Below are positions 7,610-17,740 of a stretch of DNA of 64,000 nt, piece after piece. Numbering within the stretch: the stretch's first letter is position 1; every line of letters begins with the position of its first letter. The position numbers and the translations under genes were made by a program. Origin of the DNA: Mytilisepta virgata (Eukaryota > Mollusca > Bivalvia > Mytilida > Mytilidae); assembly GCA_028015205.1 (NCBI GenBank), contig CM051514.1:8122001-8186000 (forward strand). Reading direction: 5' to 3'. The notes under the pieces were generated by a model. It searched no databases, was not told where the DNA came from, and saw only the letters and a list, made by a program, of their open reading frames with translations.

Positions 7610-7910
7610 GGTCCGTGACTTGCGTCACTTCCGTAAACAAATCATGGGAAAATCCCCCTACTTCCGGTTGCGCATGCGCCTGACTTCCGGGTACTTCCGG
7701 TTCCTTCTACACATGCGCAGACCACACATCCGGGTCCTAGCACGTGACTTGCGTCACTTCCGGCAACAAAGGGCGGGAAAACTACCCACTTTCGGTTGCG
7801 CATGCGCGCAAAAATCACTTCCGGTTCCGGGCACCTGACTTCCGGTTCCGGTCACGTCACTTCCGGTGACGTCATTTCCGGTTGACGTCACTTCCGGTAG
7901 CACCACCTCA
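7610..7910 (+). promoter_or_regulatory. Dense cluster of ETS, NRF-1 and CRE-like motifs
   Basis: At least eight ACTTCCGG-type sites (ETS/GABP core, all in the same orientation), GCGCATGCGC-like NRF-1 sites near 7669, 7715 and 7798, and TGACGTCA or CACGTCAC sites near 7850-7890. These are partly arranged as direct repeats TGACTTGCGTCACTTCCGG (~7617 and ~7747). Such combinations typify CpG-island promoters. No ORF clearly starts here on either strand, so it may be a promoter or terminal region of the element at 1-7925. Confidence 0.55.
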
Positions 7911-7956
7911 GCACCACCTCAAATGCTAACTGAACTGTGCCCACATACTACTAATA

Positions 7957-8029
7957 TGTTATATTTCCCATTTTGTAAATTATAAATTTCAAAATATAAT
8001 TTATAATTTACAAAATAGGAAATATAACA
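7957..8029. repeat. AT-rich foldback (perfect-arm hairpin)
   Basis: TGTTATATTTCCCATTTTGT is mirrored by ACAAAATAGGAAATATAACA across a short centre. It sits at the composition change between the GC-rich block and the AT-rich DNA, and may mark the block's edge or be a small MITE. Confidence 0.7.
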
Positions 8030-8294
8030 AATACACAGAAATTTGTTGCACATTGCTTATAGTTTTCTTAAAATTATCTACTCCGTTTGGGTAAGTTAAC
8101 AGGTTCATTCCTCCTATTCCCAATTTTTAAAATTCAGGTACAAAAAGGTAAAATTTCATGTGGGAATAGAGGGAAAAGTTGTGTAAACAACGGATTATAC
8201 TGTATAAACATTGACTAATTAACATGTAACTAAATGAAACTTTTTTGTATGTTTTTTAAGGATAAATTCAAGAAAAAGAAACAAATATAAGTAA

Positions 8295-8379
8295 ATATTT
8301 TTTTTATTAATTTATTTTATAGAACTATTAAAGGTCACAATAGTCCTATAAAATAAAAAAATAAATTAATAAAAAATAT
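8295..8379. repeat. AT-rich foldback inside unit A
   Basis: TTTTTATTAATTTATTTTAT and its near-perfect mirror flank a ~25-base loop (about 8330-8345). It looks like a small hairpin insertion. The rest of 8170-8620 is AT-rich with nothing recognisable. Confidence 0.6.
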
Positions 8380-8627
8380 GTACTTTATTGTGTAACTAAC
8401 TATTGATTTGGGACAGGGAAATGAAGTTATTTTGTGTTGCTTTCTTATGAAAAATGATTTATTAAAGAAACTATAATAGTATGATATCATATTAATTTTA
8501 AAGCACTAATGTAACAACAGACAAAAGTAGACATGTATTAAACAATACATAATAAAAAAACTACTAAAACACATATAGCACACATATTACACATTAGGTA
8601 CACACAAGACTATTAAAGTTCATGAAT

Positions 8628-9045
8628 CTATTCGAGGTGAAGAAGGTGGTATGCTGCATCCCCAAACTGTATAGTGCTGATTTCCTGGTTTCTGTGTCTG
8701 TTCTTTAGGTCCGCTAATCTGCGGTTGATCTCGATGTACTTTTTCTTCTGTGATACCCTCTTACCACCAGCTGCGTACTGGATCATTGTCAGGTCATTGA
8801 TGGCTTCCTCATGTTTCAATAATTTCATGAGTTTGAATAGGTTAGGGTGTGGGTGTTGTTTGTTTCTTTAACTTGCTATGCCAGCCCTCTAGATGGTTGG
8901 TAGTTCTTGGGCCCTGGGTTTCGTAGTGGTTCCATAGGTGTCTGTTTTGCTCTACCCAGTATGTTGTAACATAGTCTGTGAAAGGAGTGAAGTTGGTATC
9001 TGTTTCGACCTGATCTATGTCTGTGAGGATTGGGGATCTCAGCTG
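8628..9045 (-). pseudogene. MULE-type transposase C-terminal relic (unit A)
   Basis: Read on the minus strand, about 9045 to 8880 encodes a stretch with FTDYVTTYWVEQN and PRTTNHLEGWHSKLKKQ. After a frameshift near 8870 it continues as KLMKLLKHEEAI through AYHLLHLE to a stop at 8628-8630. The order TTNHLEGWHS, then a Lys-rich helix, then a Leu-rich tail ending in HLL(H)L is what I know from the C-terminus of MULE/FLYWCH-type transposases. The catalytic DDE part is missing and the frame is broken, so the unit is not self-mobile. The homologous relic in unit C (10587-10880) supports the call. Confidence 0.55.
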
Positions 9046-9597
9046 AGCAGATATTCATGTCAACTTACTAGTTAGCTTTGATAAAATCTTCTGATCTTTT
9101 TTTTTCAGCTTGGGGTAAGACAGTAAACAATTGATTAAACTTAGTTGCTGCCAGCTCATTATCTTTACTAAAAGCAAACTGAACAGTTGTGACTTATTAT
9201 TCCTCAGCTTCAATCATTTATTGCCCAAAACTTATCCTTACATTTTGATTTAATTTTGTTTATTTTTGTGTAAAATTTTTATATTTATTACTGAATCTGG
9301 TTTGGAAAAATAATTACAGTTTACATTCCAAATTGACAAAATATTTAGTTTATTTCTTTATTTTAAATTAAATTATGTATTTTTTCAAATAAAAAATAAA
9401 TTAATAACATATCTATGAGGAAATAGTGCAAAATTTGTCATATAAATATTATGAAATACAGGTAAATCTCAGGTAATATTTAATTAATCTTAAATACTAA
9501 ATAAACAAATTAACTATAAAAACATCTATTGTTATATGCATGTGGGAATAGGAGGAATAGTGATTTATAAAAAGTGGGAATAGGAGGAAGTTAACGT

Positions 9598-9950
9598 GGT
9601 GTCATCCTACGGTTCATTCAACCTATGCTTACATTTTGAAAAAATATATAAAAAGGTAAAAAAAGTTTGTAGGCATAGGTTGAATATTGTATAAACATAA
9701 ATGTCTTGTGTAAATATTGTCTAATTAAGAAGATAATTGGTTAAGTCAGATATTTGGGTATTTTTGTATCTCAACTTTTTTTTGGTTTTATATGGAAATT
9801 GCACCATTGTTAGATATGTAGCAGTTTATGTGTGTCATATCCTTCGAGACTTCATATAGATTAAATGAAATAAAAATAAACTAGAATATAAATTTCATTA
9901 CTTTAATATCATAATATTTGATTCAATAATATGCATAGGTTGAAGACACC
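9598..9950. mobile_element. Short non-autonomous transposon-like unit B
   Basis: 353 bp between GGTGTC (9598-9603) and GACACC (9945-9950). The left end TTCAACCTATGC (9617-9628) has an inverted copy GCATAGGTTGAA close inside (9673-9684) and is mirrored at the right end (9933-9944). Its left end shares GGTTCATTC with unit A. It has no coding capacity and sits between A and C with 2-3 bp on either side. Confidence 0.6.
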
Positions 9951-10586
9951 CATCCCACTTGTCCTACATTTGTAAATTACAGGTAAAATATAGGTAAAAT
10001 TTTGTAGGACAATTGGGAGTATGTGCACTAGGCAATTAATTGCAATCACAACAAAAGATCAAAGGAGAAAATCTATGGTCTGTTTTTAATTGTGTGAAAG
10101 GTAGCTATATTCAAAAGGTAAAGGCCACATAATTTTTATATAAAAAAGTTATATATTTCTTTGTTGTTTTGTTGCTGTTGTGCTGCTGTATATATTTTTG
10201 TAACGTTTCCCCATGTCCTTTTTTCTAAGATGTTAGCTTGTGTTCATGTGTCAAGGTAACCACATTCAAAATATAAATTGTACAAAATTTATAAATAAAA
10301 GTGAAAAATGAATTAAACTTCTACTTATATATTTTGTACCTTTCTTTCACATTTTGCTTGTAGTAACCAGATGCTATTTTTTCCTGTAATCTTCAAAGAA
10401 TGTGCATGGCTTGTATAAATTCAAAATATAGTATTTAAACAGTTTATTTCATACATAAATATAACGATTGAAAGTAACAAAAGCTATTGATATTGAAATT
10501 TGCACTATATGTAGTATCATTACAAAGCACTAAATATAGATATTTTTATTACTGTCTTTTGACAAAATGTTCATTATGTGTTGTCA

Positions 10587-10880
10587 CTATCCTAGATGAA
10601 TCAGTTGAGAAGCTGAGTAAGTGTACTGCATAACGGTAATCTCGTTGTTGCGTAGTCTCTGTTTGAGTTGATGTAACCTGCTGTCCATATGTCGGTACTT
10701 TCTGCGTTTGTGTGATGGAAGACCTCCGGCGGCGACCTGTATGATCTTAACTTCATTAACGGCTTGAATCTGCTTGATGTGGTTGATGAAGGTGAAAATG
10801 TTTGTGTGAGCCTTTTGAATCTGTTTCTTAATCTTTGAATGCCAACCCTCAAGGTGATTTGTTGTTCTTGGTATACTCTC
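10587..10880 (-). pseudogene. MULE-type transposase C-terminal relic (unit C)
   Basis: The minus strand reads PRTTNHLEGWHSKIKKQ, then an open stretch with FTFINHIKQIQAVNEV, a Lys/Arg-rich KRRKYRHMDSRLHQLKQRL and a tail to the TAG at 10587-10589. It is collinear with the relic in unit A but clearly diverged, so A and C are separate families. Upstream it is closed by a stop, and no catalytic domain is found. Confidence 0.55.
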
Positions 10881-11338
10881 TCATCTCGACGTGACTTTAT
10901 CTGGAATCGGAAGTTATTGTAGACAAGACTTTGTCCACCTTTACTATGATGATTTCTAATCTAAATCTAAAAATAATATTAATATCATAAAAATCTTCAT
11001 TCATTTTTTTTTAAAGTATTATTATTTAATCAAATTCATTAACTATTATTTTTACAATATTTTCTCTTTTTTTTTAGATAAAAATCAACTCATAACATTA
11101 ATTTAAACTGTAAATAATGGATTTACTTTCTTGCATTTTACTTATAACAATATGCTAAATTTAATGTTAAAACATGCAAATAATTGGTATCCGAATGGAA
11201 ATGGCAGGTTGTGAAATTTTCGCCTCTCGTGAAATCTTCCTAAAACTGTGTTAAACTTAATATATAATGACATTATGATAATATGATGATAAAGTAGTGT
11301 ATCGGCAATGATTCTGGGAAGTTATATTGATTCCGTAT

Positions 11339-12637
11339 ATGGGTAGGAGAAAAAGAAAGAGAAAAGGGTCGGCAACTTCAACTGTGAGTACTACTCCAAG
11401 CCCACACGGTAAAACACACAAAATGGCTATGTTGACAAACACGCCAATAGGAAATGCAATCGGTCACGCAAATGACACTATCTATGGTGCTTCAGCTTCA
11501 GCACAGCATAATATAAATGCTGGTGCAACGGTGCCTCCAAATACACCATTCAACGGCATATATCCGAATCCTCAAACGCTTAGATTTAATAGTGATCAGG
11601 GACAATCTCCAAATGTTTTCAAATCTCCTAATGATACATCTACATCTACCTTAGACGATGTCATTAAAGACATATATGTAAGACTACAAACCCTGGACCT
11701 TCTACCGTTAATACATAATCGTTTGGGTAACCTAGAACAAAAATTTAATAATCTAGAATCTGATATTGTATCCATGAAAGAACACCTATATCAACATGAC
11801 AGTAGAATACGCAGTACAGAAAACGATCGTAATCTTCTGTTAAAAGAATGTGCTAACCTGCAACAGCAAAATTCACAATTACAAAAAGAGTCCAATGAAA
11901 CATATGAAAAGCTACTAGAAATGCAAACCCGTTCAATGAGAGACAATCTTCTCTTTGGTGGCATTCCAGAAGTTGCTCGTAATGAAACCCCGGAGGAGAC
12001 CGAACATGAAGTTAAAACATTTATCAACAACACATTAGAAATAGATGATGACATTCAGTTTCATGTTGCTCATAGGCTGAGAGCCCGTAAAGATGGTCAA
12101 CCAAAAAACATAGTTGTAAAATTTGAAAAAAGAAAGGACCGTAACCACGTGTTGAAGGTAGCGAGAGACAAACTTAAAAACAGTAATTATAAAGTACATG
12201 AACAGTATCCCCCAGAAGTTATTGCACGTCGCAATGAACTCTGGCCCGCATTCCGCGAACATCAACAACGTGAGGACAGGGTCCGCTTTTACGATGATAA
12301 ACTGATTGTGAACGGAACACGCCTGTATCCAACAACATACCGGTTACCTCATCAACCAGCTTATCCTGTGAACCAGTTTCAGCAGCTACGATATTCCTTT
12401 CCGGTTGGACCACCCCCACCGTCGTATGGGCAACAGCCATTATCTCAACCAGGGCCGTCATCGTTCTCACCAAACATTCCCCATTATCATCAACAGTCAG
12501 CGGCAACACGCAATCAAGTTCCGGGACAAGCTCAAGCTAGATTCGCTGTACCAGAACAAAACACATATGGCCCTTACATGCCACCGCCGCCGCCGCCCCC
12601 GCCGCCCCAGATAATACAACAACAAAGTACAACCTAG
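11339..12637 (+). CDS. LINE ORF1: coiled-coil, RRM-like nucleic-acid-binding protein
   Basis: 432 codons from the ATG at 11339 (MGRRKRKRKG); the frame is open slightly upstream only through a TTG. The start is basic. A heptad-like stretch follows, about residues 100-200 (LDDVIKDIYVRLQTLDLL.., SMKEHLYQHDSRIRSTENDR), then a segment resembling the L1 ORF1p RNA-binding domain (RDNLLFGGIPE, HRLRARK, IVVKFEKRKDR). The C-terminus is Pro/Gln-rich with a run of prolines. ORF1 proteins coat the LINE RNA in the retrotransposition particle. The ORF ends at TAG 12635-12637, and ORF2 continues in the same frame. Confidence 0.75.
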   Translation: MGRRKRKRKGSATSTVSTTPSPHGKTHKMAMLTNTPIGNAIGHANDTIYGASASAQHNINAGATVPPNTPFNGIYPNPQTLRFNSDQGQSPNVFKSPNDTSTSTLDDVIKDIYVRLQTLDLLPLIHNRLGNLEQKFNNLESDIVSMKEHLYQHDSRIRSTENDRNLLLKECANLQQQNSQLQKESNETYEKLLEMQTRSMRDNLLFGGIPEVARNETPEETEHEVKTFINNTLEIDDDIQFHVAHRLRARKDGQPKNIVVKFEKRKDRNHVLKVARDKLKNSNYKVHEQYPPEVIARRNELWPAFREHQQREDRVRFYDDKLIVNGTRLYPTTYRLPHQPAYPVNQFQQLRYSFPVGPPPPSYGQQPLSQPGPSSFSPNIPHYHQQSAATRNQVPGQAQARFAVPEQNTYGPYMPPPPPPPPPQIIQQQSTT

Positions 12638-15238
12638 GACAGTGTTACAAGAGGTCCCACGAGGGGCATCGTTAGTAGTGCTCAGACCTTTAACAATTTG
12701 AAAGTAACGTGCTTAAATGTATGTGGTATCAAAAGCAAACTGCTCATACCTGAATTTATTGAGTTAATAAAATCACATGATATTATTATCTGTATTGAAA
12801 GTAAAACAGACGATCTTGACGTGCTTAAATTACCGAAAGGCTATGCTTACTCTTCTAAAAATCGTGCTTGCCTTAAAAATAAATCTGGTGGAAGCATTGT
12901 TATATACAGAGAATGTCTTCACAAAATTCTGAGATTTATTAAAACTAAGAGCGATTTTGTACAATGGGTGAAAATAGACAACACCCCTGAACAAAATGCT
13001 TCACTTTTACTTGGTTGTATTTATATCCCCCCTTCCAATAGTAAATATTCTTCTCCCGATGCGTTTGATGAAATTGAAAATGAGTTTCTTTCGTTACAAA
13101 ATGATAGCACGCTCCATGCGCTATTTGGTGATTTTAACTCAAGAACGGCTGTTTTACCTGATTTTTTTTCTGCAGATGAAAATCTTATGAATATATTAGA
13201 TGAGGTAGAAAATGATGTAAATGAATACGTGTTTGATTATGAAAAATTGCCTTTTTATAATGTACCATTGAAGAGATTTAACCAAGACAAATCAAAGCCA
13301 AACTCTTATGGCTACAAGTTAATACAACTATGTAAAAACTTAAACATATATATAGCAAATGGGAGAATTCATGACGACCGATATGTTGGTCAAGTGACAT
13401 CGGGTGGGTGTAGCTTGATTGACTATCTTATTGTATGTTCTGAATTCTTCCCCTATATATGTGACTTTAGTGTGATTGATTTTGATCCCTTGCTCTCTGA
13501 TACACACTCACGTTTGCAATTTACTATTGAATGTAACGCTAGAGTGGTCAGTGAAAACCAGTTTAAGAAATCTGTTAATAGTTATCATAAATGGATTAAC
13601 AGTAAAAGGGATGTTTTTGTAGACGCGATTTTACAACAGAGTGATAATATTGACACAATGATTAATATCATTTACCAGGTGGTAAATCCAACTCAAGATG
13701 ATATTAACAATTTTGTCAATGAGTTGTCAGATCTGTTTGTTAAAACTGCACATACAAAATTCGGCAAAAAACAATCATTTTGTGACGTCAATCATAGAAA
13801 ATTTGCCCCCTGGATTACCCCGAAGTGTCACGAAAAAAGGAAAGAATTTCATAGAGCAAAACGTAAATATAGTTGGGTAAAGAATGCTCAAAACAAAGAT
13901 GATATGAAAAAGGCTAGCAAATCGTATAAAAGTGAGTTAAACAATGGTTTTTCTAATTACTCATCCCGTATGGAGAAAGAAATTAGAAACACCTCTATAT
14001 TTGATCCGAAAACATTTTGGAAAATTTTGAATAAGTTTAGCGGTAAAGATAAAAATTCAAAATCTAAAGTAAATTTGCATGAATTCTTTGATTATTTTAG
14101 CAAACTTAATCAGGACGACAATGTGAACGATACTGAAGACTTTGAATTGAACTTTGATTTTGATGATGCACAAAATCAGCACATACATGACATTTTGAAT
14201 GAACCTATTATAGAAGCAGAAGTTATTCTTGCTATTAAAAATTTGAAAAATTCGAAAGCGCCTGGACTTGACAACATTGTAAATGAATATATTAAGTCCA
14301 CGGCCGACCAAATGGTCCATATATATGTTAAACTCTTTAATATAATCTTGGAATATGGATTGATACCAGAATCATGGACCACTGGGGTGATCCAAGCAAT
14401 ATATAAAAACAAGGGCGATCCTAGTGACCCAGATTCATATCGAGCCATAACCTTAATATCTAATCTCGGAAAACTTTTCACATCTGTTCTAAACACACGA
14501 TTAGCAAAGTTTTCAGATTACATCGAACTTATAACAAAATCACAAGCTGGCTTCAGAAAAGGTTACTCGACTACGGACAACATATTTTGCTTACATTCCC
14601 TTATACAAATATACCTGTGTATGGGTAAAAAATTATATTGTACCTTTGTTGATTTTAGAAAAGCTTTCGATACAGTTTGGCGGGTAGGTCTTTGGCAAAA
14701 ATTATTAGCGAGTGGGATTAATGGGAAAATATTACGAGTGATTGTTAATATGTATCAAGATGTTAAGTCTTGTGTTAAACAAGACAATGAGTTCTCTAAT
14801 TTTTTCAACTGCGAAATTGGTGTCCGGCAAGGCGAAAACTTGTCACCCTTTTTGTTCGCTATTTATCTCAATGACTTGGAAAATTTTTTCGTAGAACACC
14901 AAGTAATAGGCTTAGAGAGTATTAAAAACTTATGTGTAGAACAAATTCAATTGTACATATATTTATTTCTTTTGTTATATGCAGACGACACTATTTTATT
15001 AGCCGAAAGTCCAGAAAAAATGCAAAATATGTTAATGAAATTTGAGGAGTACTGTACACGATGGAAATTAAAGGTAAATCCTAATAAAACAAAAATTGTA
15101 ATTTTTTCAAAACGTAAAAGCAGGTCGCACTTTGAATATAAACTTTTCGATAACATCTTAAGTGTTGTTGATGAATGCTCTTACTTGGGTTTGACATTAA
15201 AGTACACAGGTAATTTTTTTGCTGCGAAAAAAAATTAA
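12638..15238 (+). CDS. LINE ORF2: endonuclease and reverse transcriptase (5' part)
   Basis: The frame opens right after the ORF1 TAG and has no ATG before or within most of the endonuclease. An apurinic-type EEP endonuclease (LNVCGIKSKL, IIICIESKTDD, LLLGCIYIPPS, ALFGDFNSR, SDTHSRL) covers the first ~290 codons after 12698. The reverse transcriptase follows, with KAPGLDNI, YRAITLISNLGKLF, FVDFRKAFDTVWR, GVRQGENLSPFLF and the catalytic LLYADD at 14978. An insert-like stretch precedes YADD. The ORF ends at TAA 15236-15238 because the A run at 15227-15234 has eight bases where nine would keep the frame. Confidence 0.85.
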   Translation, partial: DSVTRGPTRGIVSSAQTFNNLKVTCLNVCGIKSKLLIPEFIELIKSHDIIICIESKTDDLDVLKLPKGYAYSSKNRACLKNKSGGSIVIYRECLHKILRFIKTKSDFVQWVKIDNTPEQNASLLLGCIYIPPSNSKYSSPDAFDEIENEFLSLQNDSTLHALFGDFNSRTAVLPDFFSADENLMNILDEVENDVNEYVFDYEKLPFYNVPLKRFNQDKSKPNSYGYKLIQLCKNLNIYIANGRIHDDRYVGQVTSGGCSLIDYLIVCSEFFPYICDFSVIDFDPLLSDTHSRLQFTIECNARVVSENQFKKSVNSYHKWINSKRDVFVDAILQQSDNIDTMINIIYQVVNPTQDDINNFVNELSDLFVKTAHTKFGKKQSFCDVNHRKFAPWITPKCHEKRKEFHRAKRKYSWVKNAQNKDDMKKASKSYKSELNNGFSNYSSRMEKEIRNTSIFDPKTFWKILNKFSGKDKNSKSKVNLHEFFDYFSKLNQDDNVNDTEDFELNFDFDDAQNQHIHDILNEPIIEAEVILAIKNLKNSKAPGLDNIVNEYIKSTADQMVHIYVKLFNIILEYGLIPESWTTGVIQAIYKNKGDPSDPDSYRAITLISNLGKLFTSVLNTRLAKFSDYIELITKSQAGFRKGYSTTDNIFCLHSLIQIYLCMGKKLYCTFVDFRKAFDTVWRVGLWQKLLASGINGKILRVIVNMYQDVKSCVKQDNEFSNFFNCEIGVRQGENLSPFLFAIYLNDLENFFVEHQVIGLESIKNLCVEQIQLYIYLFLLLYADDTILLAESPEKMQNMLMKFEEYCTRWKLKVNPNKTKIVIFSKRKSRSHFEYKLFDNILSVVDECSYLGLTLKYTGNFFAAKKN

Positions 15239-16155
15239 CACAGCAAGCTCAAAAATCACTTTTTGCTCTTCTTAGGCAAATTAAAAATGTGTGTATTCCA
15301 GTGGATTTACAACTAAAATTGTTTGACAGTTTAGTTGCTCCTATTTTGCTTTATTCTTCTGAAGTCTGGGGTTTTGAAAACATATCAGATATGGAAAAAG
15401 TACATTTACAATTTATAAAAAAGATTCTTTGTGTCCGTACGAGCACACCGAACTACATGGTTTATGGGGAAAGTGGTAGATATCCGTTGCACATTCAAGT
15501 AAAACTTAAAATGATTAATTTTTGGAAAAAATTGCTTGAAAACCCAAATAAACTGTCAGGTATATTATATAGATTATTGTTCAATTTGCATGGTACTAAT
15601 AATTTTTATTTTAAATGGATAGAATATATGAAGTCTATTTTTGATGATATTGGCCTATCTTATATCTGGAATGGTCAACATGCATTGTCTGGTTGTGACA
15701 TCAAAGGTATAATAAAACAGAAATTGTTGGATGCTTTTTATCAAAACTGGTACAGTGATATGGGTAAATCTACCAAAGGAGAATTTTATTTATGCTTGAA
15801 GCAAACATTTGGCCTAGAAAAATATTTACTAAATCTTAACAAAACAAATCGATTCACTATCTGTAAATTGAGATGCTCCAACATAAAATTCCCAATTGAA
15901 ACCGGTAGATGGGTTGGTCTGTCAAGAGAACACAGAATATGTCAACTCTGCCACTCAAAAGAAATTGGGAATGAATACCATTATTTTTTCATATGTAGCA
16001 ATGAAACAGTTAAAACTCTGAGAGTAAAGTATGTTCCCGAATATTATACACGATATCCATCTGTATTTAAAATGTATAGTCTATTTTCATTGTGTAATGT
16101 AAGTGTATTAAATAAAATTGCGATATTTCTGAGATTACTGGAAAAAATACTGTAG
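15235..16155 (+). pseudogene. LINE ORF2 3' part, shifted by one base
   Basis: Continues ORF2 in another frame from the A-run frameshift to TAG at 16153-16155. It holds the post-RT region (LFDSLVAPILLYSSEVWGFE) and a C-terminal Cys/His motif (CQLCHSKEIGNEYHYFFIC) typical of CR1/L2/I-like LINEs. It is otherwise intact, so this is a young copy with one inactivating base, or a homopolymer sequencing error. Confidence 0.8.
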
Positions 16156-16427
16156 GTCATTCATTGCGTAATTTGTACTGGTTATCTGATTTTTCTTATT
16201 ACTATATTATATGTACATTGTCTGCCATTTCCATTTGTTTATATATGTATTTAATTCCTCTTGTAACACTTATTGTGTCTGAGAGTTTACAATAAAGAAT
16301 TTGAATCTTGAATCTTGAATCATGAAATGGACTAAATACCTTATCAAAACATGGCCATCTAGTTAGATAAAATATTTTTGTAGGACAACTGGGAGGTATG
16401 TTTTTTTATAAATGTAGGACAAGTGGG

Positions 16428-17000
16428 TATAAACCGTTAACCTGTGCCCCCATTTTGAATAATTCGACATCACAGAATGTTTATTGGATTACCTTTAGTA
16501 AACAGGTTTTGTTTTTTTTTTTTAATTCGAAACTTTCTTTTTTTATCATATCGAGAGTCTTGAAAAAATTAAGAAAACTATTTAATGTTTAGTTTTTTCC
16601 GATGTATTGAGAGCAATTAGATCTTTTAGGCTAAAAAAAAATTAGATTAGTAATTCAAAACTAAGTTAAAACTTTTTTTGTTAAGGTTATATGATGCAAT
16701 TAAGTAACATGTCTATATTTTGAAAAGATTGTTTTTAAAGCAATATCCGATAAAAGATTTTTAGAGCAATCATTTTTTTTCTCCGTGCAGTTATTATTTT
16801 CTGTAATCATTACCTTATTTTGTCCACAATTTCTTATTATCTTAGAATTATTCTTTATATTGTAGAACATCCTTTATTTTTTTAGGTAAATAAACTGAGG
16901 GCAGGAGACTTGTGTAACACAGTGTCGTGATTTTGTTATTTTATCATAATTATGTTTTGTGTTTGAAATTTGTCACAAGCTGTACATTATTCATTTTAGC
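16428..17000. other. AT-rich spacer, nothing recognised
   Basis: No ORF, repeat family or structured RNA could be supported. GTTAAC at 16435 echoes the GTTAAC flanks of unit A. Confidence 0.5.
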
Positions 17001-17019
17001 TTATATGACAATAAACTAT

Positions 17020-17740
17020 TATATAAAATTCAGGCATTTTATTCATGGTATTCCTATTTTTGTCATGTAAAAAATCAAAATGATTTATAATTTGATAATC
17101 AAAAAAGGGATAAGAATAATAAAAATCAAAATAATAGACTGATCTGCAAACAAAATTTGGGAAACTGTTATGAAAATTTATGTAATGATAAAATATGACA
17201 TTTACAAGAAAATAGAAAACTCCAACTTTTTGCGAAAAAAATTTCAAAAGTTATAGCTTTGAACCATACTTACTTTCCCAAAACTTTGAACATAGAAAAT
17301 TAATTTGTAAATTCCGAATAATTGACCACTGTTTAGCGATAGAAACTGGTAGATACAGGAAAATTGCCAGAATTTTAAGACTATGTACAAATTGTGATAT
17401 ATTTCATTTCTTTTTTAAATGTAAAATTAATCAACAATTAAGGACAGATTTTTTTTTTATTGAAAATAAATCTGATAACGTAAACCATAGATAAATTAAA
17501 ACAAATTCTTATAATTCTGAAACGAAACAGGATACGAACAAATTAGGCTCCTTTTAAAAAAAAGTCACTAAGACTGATGACAGGGAGTCCTTGAAAATAT
17601 TTGAACCTCTCTCTCTCCTTATAAATATAAACTGTTATGATTATTACTGTTTATTTTCATTGCCGGTTTGTTATAAATGTATGTTTGTAAGCCATTGGCC
17701 CATATGGGTGTAAAGTGCTTTTCAATAAAGTATTATATTT
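17020..17740 (+). mobile_element. Degraded LINE 3' end
   Basis: With stops and frameshifts, the plus strand near 17280-17420 reads KLICKFRIIDHCLAIETGRY then LRLCTNC, the C-terminal region seen in LINE ORF2 proteins (compare IKFPIETGRWVGLSREHRICQLC in the LINE above). A 3' UTR-like stretch follows, with GGCCCATATGGGTGTAAAG and AATAAAG at ~17724. Old and dead. Confidence 0.6.

Larger units (their letters stand above)
8095..9595. mobile_element. DNA transposon-like unit A (MULE relic)
   Basis: Bounded by GTTAAC (8095-8100 and 9590-9595). The terminal repeat TTCCTCCTATTCCCA (8108-8122) is mirrored by TGGGAATAGGAGGAA at 9575-9589. Each end carries a second copy inside: an inverted copy at 8161-8173 on the left and a direct copy at 9543-9557 on the right. 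The interior is AT-rich and holds a minus-strand transposase relic (8628-9045). Unit B starts 2 bp further on. Confidence 0.65.
11230..16321 (+). mobile_element. Nearly complete non-LTR retrotransposon (LINE)
   Basis: Comprises ORF1, a single TAG, ORF2 with endonuclease and reverse transcriptase, a short 3' UTR, AATAAA at 16291-16296 and a 3' tail of TGAATCT-like heptamers (16300-16321). The 5' boundary is uncertain because the ATG region follows AT-rich sequence without a clear junction. The clade (CR1/L2/I-like) is not decided. It is inserted in transposon unit C. Only one coding defect was seen, a one-base loss in an A run at 15227-15234. Confidence 0.8.
9954..16427. mobile_element. DNA transposon-like unit C (MULE relic) split by a LINE
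   Basis: The left end CCCACTTGTCCTACATTT (9954-9971) is mirrored exactly by AAATGTAGGACAAGTGGG (16410-16427). As in A and B there is an inverted second copy near the left end (9998-10018), and as in A a direct second copy near the right end (16379-16394). Removing the LINE (about 11.2-16.32 kb) leaves a unit of ~1.4 kb. It holds a minus-strand transposase relic at 10587-10880; 10020-10580 and 10890-11200 are AT-rich with nothing recognisable. Confidence 0.6.
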
